Assembly (NCBI GenBank): GCA_946553045.1
Contig: CAMNRO010000002.1
Span: 1 to 64,000 of the forward strand
Origin: an uncultured Porphyromonadaceae bacterium
GTDB lineage: Bacteria > Bacteroidota > Bacteroidia > Bacteroidales > Muribaculaceae
Length of the DNA: 64,000 nucleotides
Direction of reading: 5' to 3'
The position numbers and the translations under genes are program-made. Shown one piece after another: positions 19,800-28,051 of the stretch. Under the pieces are notes generated by a model. That model did not search any database. It worked only from the letters and a program-made list of their open reading frames with translations, and was not told where the DNA came from. Within the stretch, counting starts at the first letter, position 1. Every line of letters begins with the position of its first letter.

Positions 19800-19889
19800 T
19801 TTTATAAGTTGAAGAAGTGCCGGGTTTGAACAGTTAAAGGGATATTCCATAGACTTATTAAACCCCAAGCTTTCTAAACTCCTGAAAAC

Positions 19890-20801
19890 ATGAAACCTAC
19901 TCTTTTCATTCTTGCAGCCGGCATGGGCAGCCGTTACGGCGGTCTCAAGCAGCTCGACGGTCTCGGCCCCAACGGCGAAACCATAATGGATTATTCTGTT
20001 TTCGACGCTATCCGCGCCGGTTTCGGTAAAATCGTGTTTGTAATCCGCAAGGATTTCGAGGCTGATTTCCGCGAAAAAATCCTTTCGAAATATGAAGGCG
20101 TAGTACCCGTAGAGGTTGTGTTCCAGAGCATCGACAAGCTTCCCGAAGGCTTCGAATGCCCGGCCGACCGCACCAAGCCCTGGGGTACCAATCATGCCGT
20201 GCTGATGGGCAAAGGCGCTATCAACGAGCCTTTCGCCGTAATCAATGCCGACGACTTCTATGGCCGCGATGCCTTCGAGGTGATTGCCAAAGACCTCATG
20301 CGTGAGCGCGAGGGTAAGGGTGATTACTGCATGGTAGGTTTCCGTGTTGGCAACACCATGACCGAGAACGGTTCTGTTGCCCGCGGCGTGTGCGAGAACA
20401 AGGACGGCTATCTGACATCGGTGGTAGAACGCACCGCTATCAGCTACGACCCCGAGCACCGCATTGTGTTTACCGACGAGAACGGCGAAGTGCAGACCCT
20501 TCAGCCCAATACTCCGGTGTCGATGAACATGTGGGGCTTCACTCCCGACTATTTCGACTTCAGCGAGCGCGAGTTCGTGAAGTTCCTCGAAAAGGACCTC
20601 AACACTCCCAAGGCTGAATTCTTCATTCCTCTCTGTATCGACACTCTCATCAACAGCGGCGAAGCCCGTGTGAAAGTGCTCGACACAGACTCGAAGTGGT
20701 TTGGTGTCACCTACAGCGCCGACCGCCCCGCCGTGGTAGCCAAATTCGCCGAACTCACCGAGAAAGGCGAATACCCCTCGCCCCTGTTCCCCAAGAACTA
20801 A
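19890..20801 (+). CDS. Nucleotidyltransferase (NTP_transferase family)
   Basis: The 303-residue protein has the sugar-nucleotidyltransferase signature FILAAGMGSRYGGLKQL at the N-terminus and the metal-binding AVINADDFYG near residue 115. The usual C-terminal extension follows. The class joins a sugar-1-phosphate to an NTP. Its place as the last gene of the galactose operon suggests a role with galactose-1-phosphate or a related hexose-1-phosphate. It could replace the GalT uridylyltransferase, which is absent from the operon. That is inference; the substrate cannot be read from sequence. Confidence 0.85.
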   Translation: MKPTLFILAAGMGSRYGGLKQLDGLGPNGETIMDYSVFDAIRAGFGKIVFVIRKDFEADFREKILSKYEGVVPVEVVFQSIDKLPEGFECPADRTKPWGTNHAVLMGKGAINEPFAVINADDFYGRDAFEVIAKDLMREREGKGDYCMVGFRVGNTMTENGSVARGVCENKDGYLTSVVERTAISYDPEHRIVFTDENGEVQTLQPNTPVSMNMWGFTPDYFDFSEREFVKFLEKDLNTPKAEFFIPLCIDTLINSGEARVKVLDTDSKWFGVTYSADRPAVVAKFAELTEKGEYPSPLFPKN

Positions 20802-20825
20802 GGATTTGTTTTACATAATTTAACG

Positions 20826-20863
20826 CTGCGGGCCGCATGGAAACAAATGCGGCCCGCAGTTTT
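20826..20863 (+). terminator. Terminator of the galactose operon
   Basis: CTGCGGGCCGCAT (20826-20838) pairs perfectly over 13 bp with ATGCGGCCCGCAG (20847-20859), followed by TTTTCTT. It lies 24 nt after the last stop. Confidence 0.9.
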
Positions 20864-20998
20864 CTTGAAAATATGTTTTTAAACATATTTTCGTGTAAGT
20901 AGTAGTGCAATAGGGTTTTATGCGGTGGTTTTGGGCTGGTCTCGGGGCTGTTAAAGATTTTTAAACTTGCAAGGCTTCGGAAAAAGGCTGAAAATCGC

Positions 20999-21006
20999 TA
21001 TCTTTG
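20999..21006 (+). promoter_or_regulatory. -7 box of ndk
   Basis: TATCTTTG fits the Bacteroidetes -7 box, 42 nt before ATG 21049. The -33 is poor. Confidence 0.55.
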
Positions 21007-21048
21007 GAGAACGATAATACTAACACTTAAAGAACCTTAATGCCCGTC

Positions 21049-21510
21049 ATGGAGCAAACTTTCATAATTCTCAAACCTTCCACTATATCCCGCGGCCTTG
21101 TAGGTGACGTTCTTATGCGCTTCCAGCGCAAGGGATTGCAAATCACGGGCATGAAGATGATTAATCTCGACGAAGCTATTCTTCGCGAACACTACGCACA
21201 TCTGGTTGACCGTCCGTTTTTCCCCTGGATTCTTGATTCGATGATGGCTACTCCTGTCATCGTGATGGTTCTGAAGGGTAAGGACGCTGTAAACGTGGTG
21301 CGTACTATGGTCGGCGCCACCAACAGCCGTGTTGCTGCCCCCGGCACTATCCGCGGCGATTTCGGCATGAGCGGCCAGGAGAATATCGTTCATGCCTCCG
21401 ACAGCCATGAGAACGCCGAAATCGAAATCAAGCGTTTCTTCAAGCCTGAGGAAATTTTCGACTATGAGCTTTCGGTTATAGATTCGCTCTACGCTCCCGA
21501 CGAAAAATAA
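21049..21510 (+). CDS. ndk: Nucleoside diphosphate kinase
   Basis: Balances NTP pools by transferring the gamma phosphate through a phospho-histidine. The 153-residue protein shows EQTFIILKPSTISRGLVGD at the start, GATNSRVAAPGTIRGDFG and the active-site His in ENIVHASDSHENA. An upstream in-frame ATG at 21040 would add three residues. MEQTF at 21049 matches the family start. It is preceded by its own -7 box and probably monocistronic. Confidence 0.96.
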   Translation: MEQTFIILKPSTISRGLVGDVLMRFQRKGLQITGMKMINLDEAILREHYAHLVDRPFFPWILDSMMATPVIVMVLKGKDAVNVVRTMVGATNSRVAAPGTIRGDFGMSGQENIVHASDSHENAEIEIKRFFKPEEIFDYELSVIDSLYAPDEK

Positions 21511-21581
21511 TTTCGCACAAATCATCACAACATAAATTACCAAAGTCAGACCGCATATAAAGCCAATCGCTAATATAGATA

Positions 21582-22571
21582 ATGCTCTCCTGCCTGAATA
21601 AAACCATTATAGCAACAGCAGCCGTTGTGCTCTGTGGCTTCGGCGCTATGGCCGAAGACCTGGAGTTCCGTCTGCCGGCAAGTCATGCCGCAAGCCACGA
21701 CAATCTTCTCGCCAACCAGGGCAATGCCGGTATTTCGGTTGAAAACACCTCGAAATACCTCGAAGAGCTCTTCAGCGAAGAGGAAGAACCCGAATTAGAC
21801 ATATATACCGAAGGCTGGGACAGCCAGGCCGTGAACTGCTACAACGCTTCGCAGGTGCCCAACAGCGCCGTAATCGACGTTACCAACTTCGCCATGCCTC
21901 ACCCCGGCTATATCACCTCGCCCTATGGCTATCGCCGCCGTTTCCGCCGCATGCATAAAGGCGTTGACCTCAAGCTCAACATCGGCGATACTGTCCGCGC
22001 CGCTTTCGACGGCAAGGTGCGCATAGTCCGCAATCAGGGCGCTCGCAAGGGCTACGGAAAATATATAGTAATCCGCCACACGAATAATCTCGAAACCGTC
22101 TACGGTCATCTTTCGGAATGGCTTGTCGAGCCCGACCAGTATGTGAAGGCCGGTGACCCGATCGCTCTCGGCGGCAACACAGGCCGCTCCACCGGTCCTC
22201 ACCTCCATTTCGAGACGCGCTACATGGGATATGCCATCAATCCCTGCGCAATATTCGACTTTGCCAATCAGACCACGCATACCGACACTTATACGTTCTC
22301 GAAATCGACCTATCAGAATGCCCGCAACTTCTCTCCGTCGGCCAACAGCGAGTATGCCAAGGAATATCTGAAGAAGAATCCGCCGAAGCCCTATGTGCGT
22401 AACTCGGGTTCGAAGACGGGTGCAGGCTCGTCGACATACCGCGTCAGGAAAGGCGATTCGCTGAGCAAGATTGCCTCGCGCAACGGTACGACCGTGGCTC
22501 GCCTCTGCCGTCTCAATGGCCTCAAGACAACTTCCAAGCTTCAGGTGGGCCAGAAAATCAAGCTGAGATAA
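21582..22571 (+). CDS. Secreted M23 metallopeptidase with LysM domain
   Basis: A predicted peptidoglycan endopeptidase of the envelope. The 329-residue protein has a signal peptide (residues 1-24, ending GAMA), a low-complexity acidic linker (EELFSEEEEPELD) and an M23 domain around 110-235. The zinc motifs are MHKGVDLK and HLHFETR with YGHLSEW between them, so the active site looks intact. A C-terminal LysM domain spans about 283-329 (YRVRKGDSLSKIASRNG...LQVGQKIKL). It resembles the MepM/NlpD class. With intact zinc ligands it should be enzymatic rather than an NlpD-type activator. Confidence 0.92.
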   Translation: MLSCLNKTIIATAAVVLCGFGAMAEDLEFRLPASHAASHDNLLANQGNAGISVENTSKYLEELFSEEEEPELDIYTEGWDSQAVNCYNASQVPNSAVIDVTNFAMPHPGYITSPYGYRRRFRRMHKGVDLKLNIGDTVRAAFDGKVRIVRNQGARKGYGKYIVIRHTNNLETVYGHLSEWLVEPDQYVKAGDPIALGGNTGRSTGPHLHFETRYMGYAINPCAIFDFANQTTHTDTYTFSKSTYQNARNFSPSANSEYAKEYLKKNPPKPYVRNSGSKTGAGSSTYRVRKGDSLSKIASRNGTTVARLCRLNGLKTTSKLQVGQKIKLR

Positions 22572-22650
22572 AAGTTTTTTTGAACATTTAAGAGTATAAA
22601 AAGTCAAGATAATAGTGCCGGTTCTCGTTGAACCGGCATTTTTACAACCT

Positions 22651-23493
22651 ATGGAAACTATAAGCAATAAGGAATTCGGAGGGGAACGCCCTCTTTTTGC
22701 TGCCCGCGACCTGCGGCTTGAGCATGTGACGGTCCATGCCGGTGAGTCGGCTCTCAAGTGCACGCGCAATATCGAGGCCGTCGACTGCCGTTTTGAAGGC
22801 AAATATCCGTTCTGGCACACCGACGGCTTCCGGGTGGAGAATTGTGTATTCACGCCTGGGGCACGCGCCGCGCTGTGGTATTCGCGCGGGTGTGTGATGC
22901 GCGATACGCTTGTGGAGGCACCAAAGATGTTCCGCGAAATGCACGGTGTCGACCTCAGGGGGGTGAAGATTCCCGACGCGCAGGAGACTCTCTGGCACTG
23001 CAGCGACATAAAGCTGCGCGATGTGGAGCTTGCCAATGCCGACTATCTTTTCATGCATTGCCGCGGTATCGACATCGACGGCTACCGCCAGCAGGGCAAT
23101 TATTCGTTTCAGTATTGCAGCGATGTGGTGATTCGCAACGCGCGCATAGACTCGAAAGATGCTTTCTGGAACACCGACAATGTGACCGTGTATGATTCGG
23201 AGCTTACGGGCGAGTATCTTGGCTGGCACTCGCGCAATCTGCGCCTTGTGAACTGCCGCATTTCGGGCACTCAGCCTCTGTGCTATGCCGAGGGGCTCAT
23301 TCTCGAGAATTGTACTTTCGCGCCCGACTGCGACCTCGCTTTCGAGGACAGCGAGCTGCGTGCCGACATCAGAGGCAACATAACTTCGGTGAAGAATCCG
23401 CGCTCCGGTTCTGTCGTGGCCGATGGAATAGGCGAGATTATAATCGACGAGCATGTGCTTGCTCCGGCCGACTGTAAAATATCTGTGCGATGA
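22651..23493 (+). CDS. DUF3737 right-handed beta-helix protein
   Basis: The 280-residue cytoplasmic protein has no signal peptide. It consists of short repeating strands with recurrent Cys, Trp and Asp (FWHTDGFRVENC, LWYSRGCVMRD, LWHCSDIKLRD, FMHCRGIDIDG, FQYCSDVVIRN, FWNTDNVTVYD). This is typical of DUF3737, predicted to form a right-handed beta helix. Its function is unknown. Its stop overlaps the start of the MalY/PatB-type aminotransferase by 4 nt, so the two are translationally coupled and may act together. Confidence 0.85.
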   Translation: METISNKEFGGERPLFAARDLRLEHVTVHAGESALKCTRNIEAVDCRFEGKYPFWHTDGFRVENCVFTPGARAALWYSRGCVMRDTLVEAPKMFREMHGVDLRGVKIPDAQETLWHCSDIKLRDVELANADYLFMHCRGIDIDGYRQQGNYSFQYCSDVVIRNARIDSKDAFWNTDNVTVYDSELTGEYLGWHSRNLRLVNCRISGTQPLCYAEGLILENCTFAPDCDLAFEDSELRADIRGNITSVKNPRSGSVVADGIGEIIIDEHVLAPADCKISVR

Positions 23494-24650
23494 GATATAG
23501 TTTCGACGAAGCGCCCGACCGACGCGGCAGCGGGTCGTATAAATGGGATACGGCGCGCGACCCCGAGGTGATACCGATGTGGGTGGCCGATATGGATTTT
23601 TACACGGCTCCGGCTATAATCGATGCTCTGTCGCGCCGAGTGGAGCACGGGGTGTTCGGTTATACCAAGGTGCCGGCGGAGTACTACAGCGCATGCACGG
23701 GCTGGTTCAGGCGCCGTCATGGCTGGTCGTTCGATGCCGATTGGGTGATATATACCTCGGGCGTGGTTCCGGCTGTGTCGGCCATCATAAAGGCCATGAC
23801 GCGGCCCGGCGACAAGGTGATACTGCAGACGCCGGCCTATAATTGTTTCTACTCGTCGATTCGCAACAATGGCTGCGAGCTGTCGGCCAACATGCTTCTG
23901 CGCGACGCCGACGGCCGCTACAGCATAGACTTCGACGACCTTGAGCGGCGTGCGGCCGACCCGTCGGCGAAGGTTCTGGTGCTGTGCAATCCGCACAATC
24001 CGTCGGGGCGTGTATGGCGCCGCGACGAGCTGGAGCGGGTGGCGGCTATCTGTCTCCAGCACGATGTGTTCGTGATTTCCGACGAGATTCACTGCGAGCT
24101 GACTTTCGACGGCCACGACTATACGCCCTACGGCACTCTTGGCGATGATTTTCTGCGTCGTGCGGCCATATGTGTGTCGCCAAGCAAGGCATTCAACATA
24201 GCCGGACTGCAGATTGCCAATATCGTTGCCGCCGACGAGGGTGTGCGTGCGAAAATAGACCGGGCCATCAACGATAACGAGGTGTGCGACGTCAATCCCT
24301 TCGGAGTAGCAGCCACCATAGCCGCTTATAATAGCGGAGAGGAATGGCTCGACAGCCTGCGGGGCTATCTGTGGGATAACTATTGCTTTGCAAGGCGCTT
24401 TTTTGCCGAGAATATGCCGCAGTGCCGTGTTACGCCCCTGGAGGGCACATATCTGCTGTGGGCCGACGTGTCGGCCTGTGGCATAGCGACCACCGAGCTG
24501 TGCCGTTGCCTCGAAGAGGTGCACAAGGTGAAGGTAAGCCCGGGGCCGGATTACGGTCCGGGAGGCGAGGGCTTTATCCGCATAAATCTGGCATGCCCGA
24601 GAGCCCGGCTTGAAGAGGGGCTTTCGCGGATTGCCAAGGCTCTGAGGTAG
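23490..24650 (+). CDS. MalY/PatB-type PLP aminotransferase (cystathionine beta-lyase-like)
   Basis: The 386-residue fold-type I PLP enzyme shows WVADMDF near the N-terminus and the PLP-binding NPHNPSGRVW. ISDEIHCEL carries the cofactor Asp, and SPSKAFNIAGLQIAN holds the Schiff-base Lys. These are the signature of the MalY/PatB class, which cleaves cystathionine or cysteine C-S bonds. Its start overlaps the DUF3737 stop by 4 nt. It is followed by a terminator. Confidence 0.93.
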   Translation: MRYSFDEAPDRRGSGSYKWDTARDPEVIPMWVADMDFYTAPAIIDALSRRVEHGVFGYTKVPAEYYSACTGWFRRRHGWSFDADWVIYTSGVVPAVSAIIKAMTRPGDKVILQTPAYNCFYSSIRNNGCELSANMLLRDADGRYSIDFDDLERRAADPSAKVLVLCNPHNPSGRVWRRDELERVAAICLQHDVFVISDEIHCELTFDGHDYTPYGTLGDDFLRRAAICVSPSKAFNIAGLQIANIVAADEGVRAKIDRAINDNEVCDVNPFGVAATIAAYNSGEEWLDSLRGYLWDNYCFARRFFAENMPQCRVTPLEGTYLLWADVSACGIATTELCRCLEEVHKVKVSPGPDYGPGGEGFIRINLACPRARLEEGLSRIAKALR

Positions 24651-24660
24651 ATTTATTATA

Positions 24661-24690
24661 GGCTCTGCGGTTTCCGCAGGGCTTTTTTTG
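24661..24690 (+). terminator. Intrinsic terminator after the PatB-like gene
   Basis: A CTGCGG/CCGCAG stem with a TTT loop, extended by outer pairs, followed by T7. It lies 11 nt after the stop. Confidence 0.9.
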
Positions 24691-24724
24691 CGGGTTTTCG
24701 GAGAGGGGCGTGACGGGAGGGAAT

Positions 24725-24742
24725 GGCGAACTGAAGTTCGCC
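24725..24742. other. Tight 8-bp hairpin upstream of the sigma gene
   Basis: GGCGAACT-GA-AGTTCGCC is a perfect palindrome with a 2-base loop and no U-tract. It lies upstream of the first candidate sigma-factor promoter. Confidence 0.45.
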
Positions 24743-24785
24743 GCTTAAAACAAATTTTCGGTTACATTGATGTGACAAAATAGCG

Positions 24786-24818
24786 TTGTAACAATTGTGT
24801 AACAAAATTGTATCTTTG
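24786..24818 (+). promoter_or_regulatory. Distal promoter candidate of the ECF sigma gene
   Basis: TTG (24786), 22 nt, TATCTTTG (24811-24818). It would give a leader of about 155 nt. The spacing is slightly long. Confidence 0.55.
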
Positions 24819-24895
24819 CAATCGGTTTAATATCAATGATTAAGAGGGTGTTGGTGGGTGGATTTTGAAATTAACATATTTTTTACATTGAAAAT

Positions 24896-24926
24896 CTTGC
24901 AGGCGGTGATTTTGGATATAATTTTG
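24896..24926 (+). promoter_or_regulatory. Proximal promoter candidate of the ECF sigma gene
   Basis: CTTG (24896-24899), 19 nt, TAATTTTG (24919-24926), 52 nt before the start. Together with the distal box this suggests two alternative starts. The 328-nt gap 24651-24978 otherwise holds only the terminator and hairpin listed. Confidence 0.45.
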
Positions 24927-24978
24927 AATCGTCAAACAAAACAAAGACGAAAAATCTAACTCCAAAATCATCATAATT

Positions 24979-25488
24979 ATGGCTACCACGACAACTTTTC
25001 AGACAAACCTGATGAACCTTCAGTCGAATCTTCTCAATTTCGCGTTCATGCTCACATCTAACCGCGACGACGCTTACGACCTCCTTCAGGATACGACCCT
25101 CAAGGCTCTCGACAATCAGGACAAATATGCCGAGAATACCAATTTCAAGGCATGGGTGATGACGATAATGCGCAATATCTTCATCAACAACTATCGCCGC
25201 ACAGTGCGTGCAGCGACAGTCGTGGATACCACCGACAACCTCTATCACCTCAACCTCAGCCAGGAGAGCGGCTTCGAGTCGCCCGAGGAATCCTATGGCG
25301 CAAGCGAGATTACAGAGGCTATCAGCGAGTTTTCCGACGAGTACCGCATTCCTTTCTCGATGCATGTTGCAGGCTACAAGTACAATGAAATCGCCGAGAA
25401 GATGAATCTTCCGCTCGGCACCGTAAAGAGCCGCATTTTCTTCGCCCGCAAGAAACTGCAGGAGCGCTTTGCTGACTACCGCTATTGA
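24979..25488 (+). CDS. ECF-type RNA polymerase sigma factor
   Basis: The 169-residue protein has sigma region 2 (about 12-85) with the -10-binding and core-binding segments NRDDAYDLLQDTTLKAL and FKAWVMTIMRNIFINNYRR. Region 4 (about 110-165) has the HTH YKYNEIAEKMNLPLGTVKSRIFFARKKL. It is a general ECF factor of the sigma-70 family. No anti-sigma gene is adjacent, unlike the SusCD-linked sigma/anti-sigma pairs of Bacteroidetes. Two -7 boxes precede it. The first 25 residues are rich in Thr, Gln and Asn. Confidence 0.94.
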   Translation: MATTTTFQTNLMNLQSNLLNFAFMLTSNRDDAYDLLQDTTLKALDNQDKYAENTNFKAWVMTIMRNIFINNYRRTVRAATVVDTTDNLYHLNLSQESGFESPEESYGASEITEAISEFSDEYRIPFSMHVAGYKYNEIAEKMNLPLGTVKSRIFFARKKLQERFADYRY

Positions 25489-25552
25489 TTAATTATGGAT
25501 TATGAATTGGCCTTCGCGCTGTGATGATTCTAAATTCTTAATTGTCAATTAT
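25489..25552. repeat. Heptamer array E (inverted pair)
   Basis: Left: ATTAATT, ATGGATT, ATGAATT. Right: GATTCTA, AATTCTT, AATTGTC, AATTATG. The spacer is about 20 nt, GC-rich. The array begins at the sigma-factor stop codon. Confidence 0.72.
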
Positions 25553-25597
25553 GAAAAATGATGTTTTGGAGCCGCCATAGCTGGCGACTTTACACGG

Positions 25598-25630
25598 CAA
25601 GGGCCCGCGGCGAGCAGCTGCGGGCCCTTG
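25598..25630. terminator. Perfect 11-bp GC-rich hairpin between convergent genes
   Basis: CAAGGGCCCGC (25598-25608) pairs with GCGGGCCCTTG (25620-25630). It lies between the sigma gene (+) and the membrane-protein gene (-). The flanking T-runs are weak, so it may terminate in either direction but is not a textbook case. Confidence 0.55.
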
Positions 25631-25652
25631 TTGCCTGAGGGGGGGGAAGACT

Positions 25653-26303
25653 TTATTTTGTGATGATGGCGCGGACGCGGGGAAGGAATGAGGAAATGGC
25701 CGTGACGAGGTAGCCGGTGGCGAGGGCAGCTACTACTGAGCCTTCGCGTACGCCTTCGATGCGGCCGGTGAAAGCGAGCGAGCAAACGACGGCGAGGCTG
25801 ACGAGGCTTACGTCGAAACAGACTTTGAGGCGGCCGAATTCGCGGCCGTAGCGGCGCGAGGCGTATTTCACGAAGCCTTCGGCACTCATTATGGCTACAT
25901 TAGGCTTAAGTTCGAGCACTACGCCGATGGCCTGGCAGAGGCAGCCGATGGCGAGTGTGGCGAGTGCCCAGAGGTAGTTGGGCGGAGCCATTGTGGCCGT
26001 CAGCGCCATGTTGAGGTCTATGAAGGCCGAAAAGATGAACGAGAAGGGTATCTGCAGCAGTATCTCGGCGCGGTCTTTGGTGGTTCCGAAGCCGCGAATG
26101 AGCCAGAACTGGCCGGCGATAAGCAGCATGTTGATGATGAAAGTCGCGGTGCCGAGGGTGAGCGGCGTGTTGAGCGACAGGACGTAGTTGATACTTGATA
26201 TTGGCGTTGTGCCGAGGGTGGAGCGGACTATGAAAACTACGCCGAGGGAGAGAAAGAATAAACCTATTACGAAAATTACATACCTGATTGCCAGTGATTT
26301 CAT
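25653..26303 (-). CDS. YczE/YitT-like (DUF6198) integral membrane protein
   Basis: The 216-residue protein has about five hydrophobic helices, beginning IRYVIFVIGLFFLSLGVVFIV. The motif TLGTTPISSINYVLS is characteristic of the YczE/YyaS/YitT-like family, as is EGFVKYASRRYGREFGRLKVCFDV. Its function is unknown. It is a single gene in minus orientation. A -7-like box (TACCTTTG on the minus strand, 26329-26336) lies 25 nt upstream. Confidence 0.8.
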   Translation of the reverse strand: MKSLAIRYVIFVIGLFFLSLGVVFIVRSTLGTTPISSINYVLSLNTPLTLGTATFIINMLLIAGQFWLIRGFGTTKDRAEILLQIPFSFIFSAFIDLNMALTATMAPPNYLWALATLAIGCLCQAIGVVLELKPNVAIMSAEGFVKYASRRYGREFGRLKVCFDVSLVSLAVVCSLAFTGRIEGVREGSVVAALATGYLVTAISSFLPRVRAIITK

Positions 26304-26328
26304 TGAAAAACCTTTCTTTTTACCACTG

Positions 26329-26336
26329 CAAAGGTA
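26329..26336 (-). promoter_or_regulatory. -7 box of the YczE-like gene
   Basis: TACCTTTG on the minus strand, 25 nt before the start. No -33 match. Confidence 0.45.
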
Positions 26337-26396
26337 CGAAATTTTTTTCAGGTGCGAGGGGCGGGGCGCGAGGGGCGAGTTTTTTTGGTGGCGGGG

Positions 26397-26969
26397 TTAT
26401 TCTGTTTTTTTGGCTTTCTTGGGGCGGCCGCCGATGACAAAGCCGAGGGTGAGGCCGACGGCATTGTAGTGTTTGCGCGAAATCTGGCACTCGAGGCTCA
26501 GACGGATATGGTGCACAAACTCTACGCCTACACGCGGTTCGATGGCAAAACCGGTCTTTCTGAAACCGTGGCTGTTCAATATGGAAACACCAGTGGCAAG
26601 ACCGAAGAATGGATTGACTTTGCGACCTTGTCGAAGATTATAGTGAGAGCACACACCGATAAGCAGGCTTTCGTTGCCGGAGGTACAGCTACACTCAGTG
26701 TCATCTAAATAACTTGCAGCCATGTACGAATATAAAACTCCTAAATCCCAAGGTGTATTCGGAAAATTAAAACGAATTTCTGCCGATGGCAGGAGGCAGA
26801 AATCAACATAGCTCTCGCTACCCTTTATAGAATTGATTGGGTGAGAAAGCCTGAACAAGCTCAGTCCGCCCTCGAAGTTCTGCACGCGGAGCGGCTCGGC
26901 GGCATTCGATGGTAAAACCGTTGCGGAGAGGATAAAAATTGCTGCGAAAATCTTAAGAAATGCTTTCAT
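26397..26969 (-). CDS. Outer-membrane beta-barrel-like protein, paralogue 2
   Basis: The 190-residue protein has a signal peptide (MKAFLKIFAAIFILSATVLPSNA) and alternating-hydrophobic strands consistent with a small outer-membrane barrel. It is a paralogue of the gene at 27464-28051. The first 37 residues (through AEPLRVQNFEGGLS) and the last 16 (GFVIGGRPKKAK...) are almost identical, while the middle is strongly diverged. It has two Cys residues in the centre (ECSC). The basic tail after the last strand is unusual for a barrel, which normally ends in an aromatic residue. It has its own consensus promoter. No function is recognised. Confidence 0.7.
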   Translation of the reverse strand: MKAFLKIFAAIFILSATVLPSNAAEPLRVQNFEGGLSLFRLSHPINSIKGSESYVDFCLLPSAEIRFNFPNTPWDLGVLYSYMAASYLDDTECSCTSGNESLLIGVCSHYNLRQGRKVNPFFGLATGVSILNSHGFRKTGFAIEPRVGVEFVHHIRLSLECQISRKHYNAVGLTLGFVIGGRPKKAKKTE

Positions 26970-26994
26970 GGTTTTATATACACTTGAATTGGCG

Positions 26995-27026
26995 CAAAAG
27001 TAATTAAAATTAGCTGATTTGGCAAA
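26995..27026 (-). promoter_or_regulatory. Promoter of beta-barrel paralogue 2
   Basis: Minus strand: TTTG (27026-27023), 20 nt, TACTTTTG (27002-26995), 25 nt before the ATG. It is an exact match. The -7 box and leader are also present upstream of paralogue 1. Confidence 0.8.
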
Positions 27027-27035
27027 TGAGGTGAG

Positions 27036-27070
27036 TCAGACCCGCGCAAATTCTGAGTTGGCGGGTCTGA
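27036..27070. terminator. Perfect 10-bp hairpin after the lipoprotein gene
   Basis: TCAGACCCGC (27036-27045) pairs with GCGGGTCTGA (27061-27070). It begins 5 nt after the lipoprotein stop. The U-tract is weak. Its downstream end adjoins the -33 box of the next gene. Confidence 0.6.
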
Positions 27071-27074
27071 TTAT

Positions 27075-27467
27075 TTATTCTCTGATTACTTTGATTTCAA
27101 AAACTATGTTTCCGGAAATAATACCTGATACTTCCAGTGTTCTTGATTCATTCTCTTTCTGGGGCGTGGCTTCAAAAACGAGTGTGTTTTCCTCCGGGAT
27201 TGAAGTTACAGTAAGCCATTCCAAAGAGGCGCTGATTTCTGGCTCGTTGGGCTCATCGCTATAGCCGGAATCAGTTCCACTTTTTATCCAGAAGATGTGT
27301 GTAGGGGCTTTTCCTTTTGCCAGCACAGTGCCTCCTTCGGCGGGAAGTGCGACAATCTTAGGATATCCTTTATTGTCGTATTCAAATTCGCATGAGGCAG
27401 TCATCAGAGAAATGACAATCAAGACTGATATCAAGCGTAAAGTTCTCAAAATATTGGGTCTTGTCAT
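27075..27467 (-). CDS. Small BACON-like lipoprotein
   Basis: The 130-residue protein has a lipoprotein signal with lipobox SLMTAS-C near residue 26. A single Ig-like domain follows, with the BACON-type features: a GGT strand near the start, SLEWLTVTS, then FEATPQKENESRTLEVSG. Its function is unknown; BACON domains often mediate surface or mucin-related binding. Its start overlaps the stop of beta-barrel paralogue 1 by 4 nt (ATGA), so the barrel and lipoprotein are coupled. Confidence 0.75.
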   Translation of the reverse strand: MTRPNILRTLRLISVLIVISLMTASCEFEYDNKGYPKIVALPAEGGTVLAKGKAPTHIFWIKSGTDSGYSDEPNEPEISASLEWLTVTSIPEENTLVFEATPQKENESRTLEVSGIISGNIVFEIKVIRE

Positions 27468-28051
27468 AATTCATTGGTTTTGGCTTTCTTGGGGCGGCCG
27501 CCGATGACGAAGCCTGCCGACAAAGCGAAGCTGTTGAAGCCGCTGCGCGACAGGTAGAAGCCGGCATTGATACGGGCATGATAGAACAATTCGATGCCTA
27601 CCGTAGGGCAGAATATTGCCCCGACGCTTGGTAGTTTGCGGTCTTTATTGTTTGAGTAGATATCGGACAAGCCGAATCCAAAACCAATATATGGATTCAA
27701 CTTTTTACCTTGAAGGAAATTATAGTGGCTTGTCACTACGAAAGCTGTATTATAGTTAAATTCCTCCTTTAAAAACTCATTATCATTGTTATATCTATCC
27801 CACATCACGTCATTTAAAATGACAGACGCTCCGATATCCCATCTGGAGTTTGGAAAATTATATCTCAAATCAAGGGCTACATTGGCGCCGATTTTTCCTG
27901 AATAAGAGTTGTTAGGCTTAAGCCCGAATGTCGGGCCGAATGAAAGGCCACCTTCGAAGTTCTGCACGCGGAGCGGCTCGGCGGCTTTCGATGGTAAAAC
28001 CGTTGTGGAGATGATTAAAAATGCGGCGAAAATCTTCAGAAATGCTTTCAT
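27464..28051 (-). CDS. Outer-membrane beta-barrel-like protein, paralogue 1
   Basis: The 195-residue protein has a signal peptide ending PSKA, followed by AEPLRVQNFEGGLSFGPTFG. It has eight or so predicted strands in the style of small OmpX/PorV-like barrels (e.g. NVALDLRYNFPNSRWDIGAS, LNPYIGFGFGLSDIYSN). The C-terminal GFVIGGRPKKAKTNEL is shared with paralogue 2. Its ends are GC-rich like the neighbouring genes, while its central part (about 27640-27940) is clearly AT-rich. It is the first gene of a three-gene minus-strand set. Function unknown. Confidence 0.75.
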   Translation of the reverse strand: MKAFLKIFAAFLIISTTVLPSKAAEPLRVQNFEGGLSFGPTFGLKPNNSYSGKIGANVALDLRYNFPNSRWDIGASVILNDVMWDRYNNDNEFLKEEFNYNTAFVVTSHYNFLQGKKLNPYIGFGFGLSDIYSNNKDRKLPSVGAIFCPTVGIELFYHARINAGFYLSRSGFNSFALSAGFVIGGRPKKAKTNEL

